From NCBI RefSeq assembly GCF_002087075.1, contig NZ_MWSM01000060.1, forward strand, positions 1 to 30,959: DNA of 30,959 nt, written 5' to 3'. Source of the stretch: Streptococcus pseudopneumoniae ATCC BAA-960 = CCUG 49455. Its GTDB lineage: Bacteria > Bacillota > Bacilli > Lactobacillales > Streptococcaceae. Position 1 is the stretch's first letter; every line of letters begins with the position of its first letter. The notes under the pieces were generated by a model. The model was not told where the DNA came from, did not search any database, and saw nothing but the letters and a program-made list of their open reading frames with translations. Below are positions 28,536 to 30,959 of this stretch, one piece after another. A program made the position numbers and the translations under genes.

Positions 28536-29246
28536 ATGTCATTTGATCTTTCTAAATTAAGCCTAGGCAGTCGCTTCGCAGGCAATTCAAAAGCATTTCA
28601 ATGCCCTGTATGTTCAGGTTTCTCTTCCCATTTATGGACTTATAATCCTATTGATATCAATAGAGATTACAAAGAATCTATCAAATTTATTATAATTGCA
28701 CAATGTCAGGCTTGTAATCAATTTTCTATTTGGATAACAAATGAAATCCAAATAACGTATGGCTCCAGGATAGTATTAAACACAAGCGATGCAACGTCGA
28801 CATTAATTTTCCCAAATGTTGCCGAAGGAGTACCTAAACCTAATAATGATATGCCTGATGATGTGAAAGAAATCTATATTGAAGCTGGAGAAGTTCTAAA
28901 TATATCGCCTAGAGCTTCTGCAGCTCTATCCCGTCTAGCTATTGAAAAGCTTGTTGCTCATTTAAACGCACAAGGTAAAGATTTAAATACCCAAATTGGA
29001 AGTCTTGTCTCTAAAGGAATGCCAATAGAAATCCAACAAATGCTAGACAGTGTTAGAGTAATAGGGAATAATGCTGTACATCCAGGTCAAATAGACATAA
29101 AAGATAACAAAGAGTTAGCTTTATCATTGTTAAGTTTTATCAACTTGATTGTAGATAATCGAATCACACAACCTAAAAAAATTCTAGACATATATAACCT
29201 ATTACCTGATTCCTACCGAAATTCTATCGAAAGAAGAGATAATTAA
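28536..29246 (+). CDS. DUF4145-domain protein (accessory, possibly defence-related)
   Basis: This is a 236-residue protein. The N-terminal part has a zinc-ribbon-like C-P-V-C (residues 23-26) and C-Q-A-C (about 57-60). The C-terminal half has D-D-V-K-E-I-Y-I-E-A, then A-S-A-A-L-S-R-L-A-I-E-K-L, then V-I-G-N-N-A-V-H-P-G-Q-I, the DUF4145 signature. DUF4145 occurs in restriction and abortive-infection contexts, so a role in superinfection exclusion is possible but not shown. It reads against the early operon from its own promoter. The low-GC codon use is similar to neighbouring morons. Confidence 0.87.
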   Translation: MSFDLSKLSLGSRFAGNSKAFQCPVCSGFSSHLWTYNPIDINRDYKESIKFIIIAQCQACNQFSIWITNEIQITYGSRIVLNTSDATSTLIFPNVAEGVPKPNNDMPDDVKEIYIEAGEVLNISPRASAALSRLAIEKLVAHLNAQGKDLNTQIGSLVSKGMPIEIQQMLDSVRVIGNNAVHPGQIDIKDNKELALSLLSFINLIVDNRITQPKKILDIYNLLPDSYRNSIERRDN

Positions 29247-29374
29247 TCTTTCTCAAAGATTAATACATTTTCTTTGTCCCAATACTGAGTTACAACTCTA
29301 ACCGGGTCATCTTCTGTCCCTTTCCCTCGTTTAAATGTAATTTTTATCAATTCAACAATTTCAACACTTTCCAT
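29243..29374 (-). CDS. Small early protein, 43 residues
   Basis: ATG 29374 with AAGGAG upstream gives M-E-S-V-E-I-V-E-L-I-K-I-T-F-K-R-G-K-G-T, then D-D-P-V-R-V-V-T-Q-Y-W-D-K-E-N. The beta-hairpin and Y-W-D-K end are familiar from streptococcal phage small proteins. Convergent overlap of 4 nt with the DUF4145 gene. Function unknown. Confidence 0.85.
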   Translation of the reverse strand: MESVEIVELIKITFKRGKGTEDDPVRVVTQYWDKENVLIFEKD

Positions 29375-29377
29375 TCC

Positions 29378-29482
29378 CTACTCCTTATCTTTTTTATCAC
29401 ATTGATACTTCACTATCTGACGAATAGTAAAAGATACAATCACAAATCCTGCTAGGATTATCAATCCAACATTTTCATCCAT
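29378..29482 (-). CDS. Small single-span membrane protein, 34 residues
   Basis: M-D-E-N-V-G-L-I-I-L-A-G-F-V-I-V-S-F-T-I: one hydrophobic helix (residues 5-20) then a basic end. The ribosome site is weak (GTGAAAAGC). Its stop lies 3 nt before the next start. Function unknown. Confidence 0.65.
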   Translation of the reverse strand: MDENVGLIILAGFVIVSFTIRQIVKYQCDKKDKE

Positions 29483-29501
29483 TGCTTTTCACGGCAAATG
29501 A

Positions 29502-29553
29502 TGGTACACTATCAAGTAGAGGTTGGGGCTTCTGCCCCTTTCTCTACTTTTTC
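29502..29553 (+). promoter_or_regulatory. Short rightward promoter-terminator unit (third)
   Basis: Extended -10 TGGTACACT (TACACT 29505-29510) followed at once by a strong hairpin, GTAGAG / CTCTAC plus GGGGC / GCCCC, and TTTTT (29516-29553). The hairpin overlaps the stop of the 29544 gene. Confidence 0.5.
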
Positions 29554-29687
29554 TTAAGCTCTTTGTCTTTGAGCTTGTAAGCTAAGTACTGCTTATGCCA
29601 AAGACGAGCTTCGTTTACTAAGCCTAGTACCAAGATGACGGTTGTGGTGTCCTTGGTTGCTAGGCTTTTTATGATGTGTTCCATCAT
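29544..29687 (-). CDS. Small early protein, 47 residues
   Basis: ATG 29687, with AAAAAAGGAGG upstream, gives M-M-E-H-I-I-K-S-L-A-T-K-D-T-T-T-V-I-L-V, then L-W-H-K-Q-Y-L-A-Y-K and a basic end. A short hydrophobic stretch (VILVLGLV) suggests weak membrane association. Function unknown. Confidence 0.8.
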   Translation of the reverse strand: MMEHIIKSLATKDTTTVILVLGLVNEARLWHKQYLAYKLKDKELKKK

Positions 29688-29731
29688 TCGCCTTACCTCC
29701 TTTTTTATTTTGCTCTAAGAGCAACAACCTG

Positions 29732-29750
29732 CCAAGGATTCGAACCTTGG
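29732..29750 (-). other. Isolated T-arm-like hairpin (tRNA 3' remnant?)
   Basis: Sense CCAAGG-TTCGAAT-CCTTGG is a perfect tRNA T arm followed by GCAGGTTG in the acceptor position. No matching 5' acceptor (AACCTGC) is found in the 300 nt upstream, so this is not a full tRNA. Confidence 0.4.
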
Positions 29751-29759
29751 TGATACCAA

Positions 29760-30035
29760 TCAGGCTACATTCATTTTATCAAGCATTCCTGCAAATGCTG
29801 CATCAAAACGAATGTCATCGATTTCCTCTTGAGTGAAACCAGCATCAAGAAGGTAATGCTCTTGACGTTCAATCTCTTCTGCTAACTCTGTCCATCCAAA
29901 AGCGAATTGACGGCAGTTAGTACAGAATGTTTCAAGTTGGCTGTAGAGGAAGTTTTCCTCGTAAGTACCTTGGATTAAAGTTTCCTTAGCTACTGCTTTA
30001 AAGATGTTGATTGCTTTCTCGTTTAATGTGTTCAT
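29760..30035 (-). CDS. First gene of the leftward early operon, 91 residues
   Basis: MNTLNEKAINIFKAVAKETL, then F-C-T-N-C-R-Q-F-A-F-G-W-T-E-L-A-E-E-I-E, then A-G-F-T-Q-E-E-I-D-D-I-R. All helical, acidic. GGAGG lies upstream. It is the first gene under the operator-controlled leftward promoter, where a cro-like gene is often found, yet no helix-turn-helix is seen. Function unknown. Confidence 0.85.
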   Translation of the reverse strand: MNTLNEKAINIFKAVAKETLIQGTYEENFLYSQLETFCTNCRQFAFGWTELAEEIERQEHYLLDAGFTQEEIDDIRFDAAFAGMLDKMNVA

Positions 30036-30076
30036 GGTGTTTTCCTCCGGTTTGTTTTGTTATTTCCTTAAGCTTG

Positions 30077-30105
30077 ATTATATCATACTACACTTCAAGT
30101 GTAGT
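30077..30105 (-). promoter_or_regulatory. Leftward early promoter with operator 1
   Basis: Extended -10 TGATATAAT (TATAAT 30082-30077). Operator ACTACACTT-C-AAGTGTAGT (30087-30105), a 19-bp perfect palindrome, covers the -35 region, so repressor would block RNA polymerase. Confidence 0.85.
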
Positions 30106-30138
30106 TGCAAGTGTTTTTTGCCTTTTTGTTAAAAAAAT

Positions 30139-30167
30139 TTTACTTTTTTACACTTTAAGTGTACAAT
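30139..30167 (+). promoter_or_regulatory. Repressor promoter with operator 2
   Basis: TTTACT (30139-30144), 17-nt spacer, TACAAT (30162-30167). Operator TACACTT-T-AAGTGTA (30149-30163) fills the spacer, consistent with autoregulation. An alternative -10 is TATAAA at 30173. Confidence 0.75.
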
Positions 30168-30203
30168 AGGGGTATAAAACAAAGGAAAGAAAGGAGTTAG
30201 CGA

Positions 30204-30959
30204 ATGGATTCATTGGCTCAAAATATAAAGTACTATCGTAAACTATCTGGACTTACTCAAAAGGAATTGGCTAAGAAACTGTCAGTGGCTCCTACTGCTA
30301 TATCGGCGTGGGAAGTTGGTAGAAACCAGCCTCTAATGAATAATATAGAGCAGATGTCTGCTATTTTTGGTATCAAAAAATCCCTGCTACTCGGTGAAGA
30401 TTTTTCAAGTCATGTTGATAAAGCCACTTCCCCAATCCAAACCATCTACGACGAACTAAAACCTCCAAGACAAGCCAAAGTCCTGAATTATGCAAAGAGG
30501 CAACTGGACGAGCAGAAAAACGAAGAAGAAACGAAGATAAACGAAGTATCGGAGAAAGTTATCGACTTGTACCAAGTTGAGGTTGTATCTGAGACGGCAG
30601 CAGCTTCTGGATTTAACTATGGATTTGGGTACGACGATACAGACAGAGAGATTATAGAGGTCGACGAGCAACCACCACATCACGATATTGCGACTAAGGT
30701 CAGCGGAGACTCCATGCAGCCTGACTACCAAGACGGAGACATTCTCTATTTAGTAGACAAAGGACTGACCACCTACAACGGAGACCTAGCAGTTATCGCA
30801 TACGGAGACCGTTCTTACTTTAAGAAGATCTATACCGAAAACGGACGCTTACGCCTGGTATCACTCAATGACAAGTACGAAGACATCACCCTAGACTTCC
30901 CACCAGCCGAAGACACACACATCAAGATTTATGCAGTTATCGGGGTGTATAGAGGGGAA
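30204..30959 (+). CDS. CI-like repressor with S24 peptidase domain (partial)
   Basis: This frame of 252 codons runs to the right edge with no stop. Residues 1-65 form a helix-turn-helix (L-T-Q-K-E-L-A-K-K-L-S-V-A-P-T-A-I-S-A-W). The C-terminal part is a LexA/CI-type S24 domain: nucleophile S170 in S-G-D-S-M, general-base lysine at 207 or 208 in Y-F-K-K-I-Y, and an A-A-A-S-G segment near 132-136 as the possible self-cleavage site. It keeps the prophage silent through the TACACTTnAAGTGTA operators and is expected to self-cleave on RecA activation. AAGGAG lies before ATG 30204. Confidence 0.95.
   Translation, partial: MDSLAQNIKYYRKLSGLTQKELAKKLSVAPTAISAWEVGRNQPLMNNIEQMSAIFGIKKSLLLGEDFSSHVDKATSPIQTIYDELKPPRQAKVLNYAKRQLDEQKNEEETKINEVSEKVIDLYQVEVVSETAAASGFNYGFGYDDTDREIIEVDEQPPHHDIATKVSGDSMQPDYQDGDILYLVDKGLTTYNGDLAVIAYGDRSYFKKIYTENGRLRLVSLNDKYEDITLDFPPAEDTHIKIYAVIGVYRGE

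Noticed and set aside
29700..29730. Leftward terminator at the TTGCTCTTAGAGCAA palindrome
   Set aside because: In the leftward direction the hairpin is followed by an A-rich ribosome site, not a U-run.
30456..30731. Leftward 91-codon ORF opposite the repressor gene
   Set aside because: It lies wholly within the S24 repressor coding region and lacks start signals.

Overview
The window is the middle of a temperate siphophage genome (most likely an integrated prophage) of a low-GC Gram-positive host, almost certainly Streptococcus. The gene set and order support this: ArpU late regulator, small and large terminase, SPP1-type portal, MuF minor head protein, scaffold, capsid, connectors, tail tube, frameshifted tail chaperone and tape measure. 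The early region carries DUF1642, DUF1372, YopX, DUF3310, RusA, SSB, DUF1351 and ERF genes, a DnaC-like loader, and a RepA/DnaD-type replisome organizer. The species (suis versus mitis group) cannot be fixed from sequence alone. Both ends are cut: the left edge lies inside a tail protein gene and the right edge inside the CI-like repressor gene. Integrase, lysis genes and tail fibres are outside the window.

Layout. About 30.2-31.0 kb holds a rightward CI-like repressor, and about 30.0-30.2 kb holds two divergent promoters, each over a near-identical palindromic operator. From 30.0 to 17.3 kb a leftward early operon of many tightly overlapped genes covers replication, recombination and small unknowns. 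It is interrupted by rightward mini-genes (28.1, 28.5, 25.2, 24.6 kb) with their own promoters and terminators. At 16.6-17.3 kb a rightward MazEF-like toxin-antitoxin pair is inserted. ArpU (16.1 kb) is followed by a 490-base non-coding stretch with a strong leftward promoter and two tRNA-like RNA folds. The leftward packaging, head and tail operon then runs to the left edge.

The most unusual feature is RNA biology inside the late operon. Two essential structural genes, portal and tape measure, are each split by a group I intron. Removing each intron restores the reading frame exactly. The two introns share P7, P8, P9 and P9.1 helices with compensatory base changes. The portal intron encodes an HNH endonuclease whose ribosome binding site lies in a long hairpin, and an internal promoter sits in that hairpin's loop. 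The tape-measure intron has no ORF. A compact structured RNA with its own promoter and terminator (9973-10089) sits between the MuF gene, which has a toxin-like C-terminus, and the scaffold gene, followed by two more terminator-like hairpins. The tail chaperone pair is joined by a predicted -1 frameshift at GGGTTTT.

Other notable structure: the same 49-nt 5' leader precedes two unrelated rightward mini-genes, each followed by a terminator whose U-run is embedded in a convergent small gene beginning MRPRRYPYSG. Three short rightward promoter-terminator units lie head to head with leftward genes. A third copy of the repressor operator lies upstream of the replisome organizer gene, which also carries internal tandem repeats that may be the replication origin.
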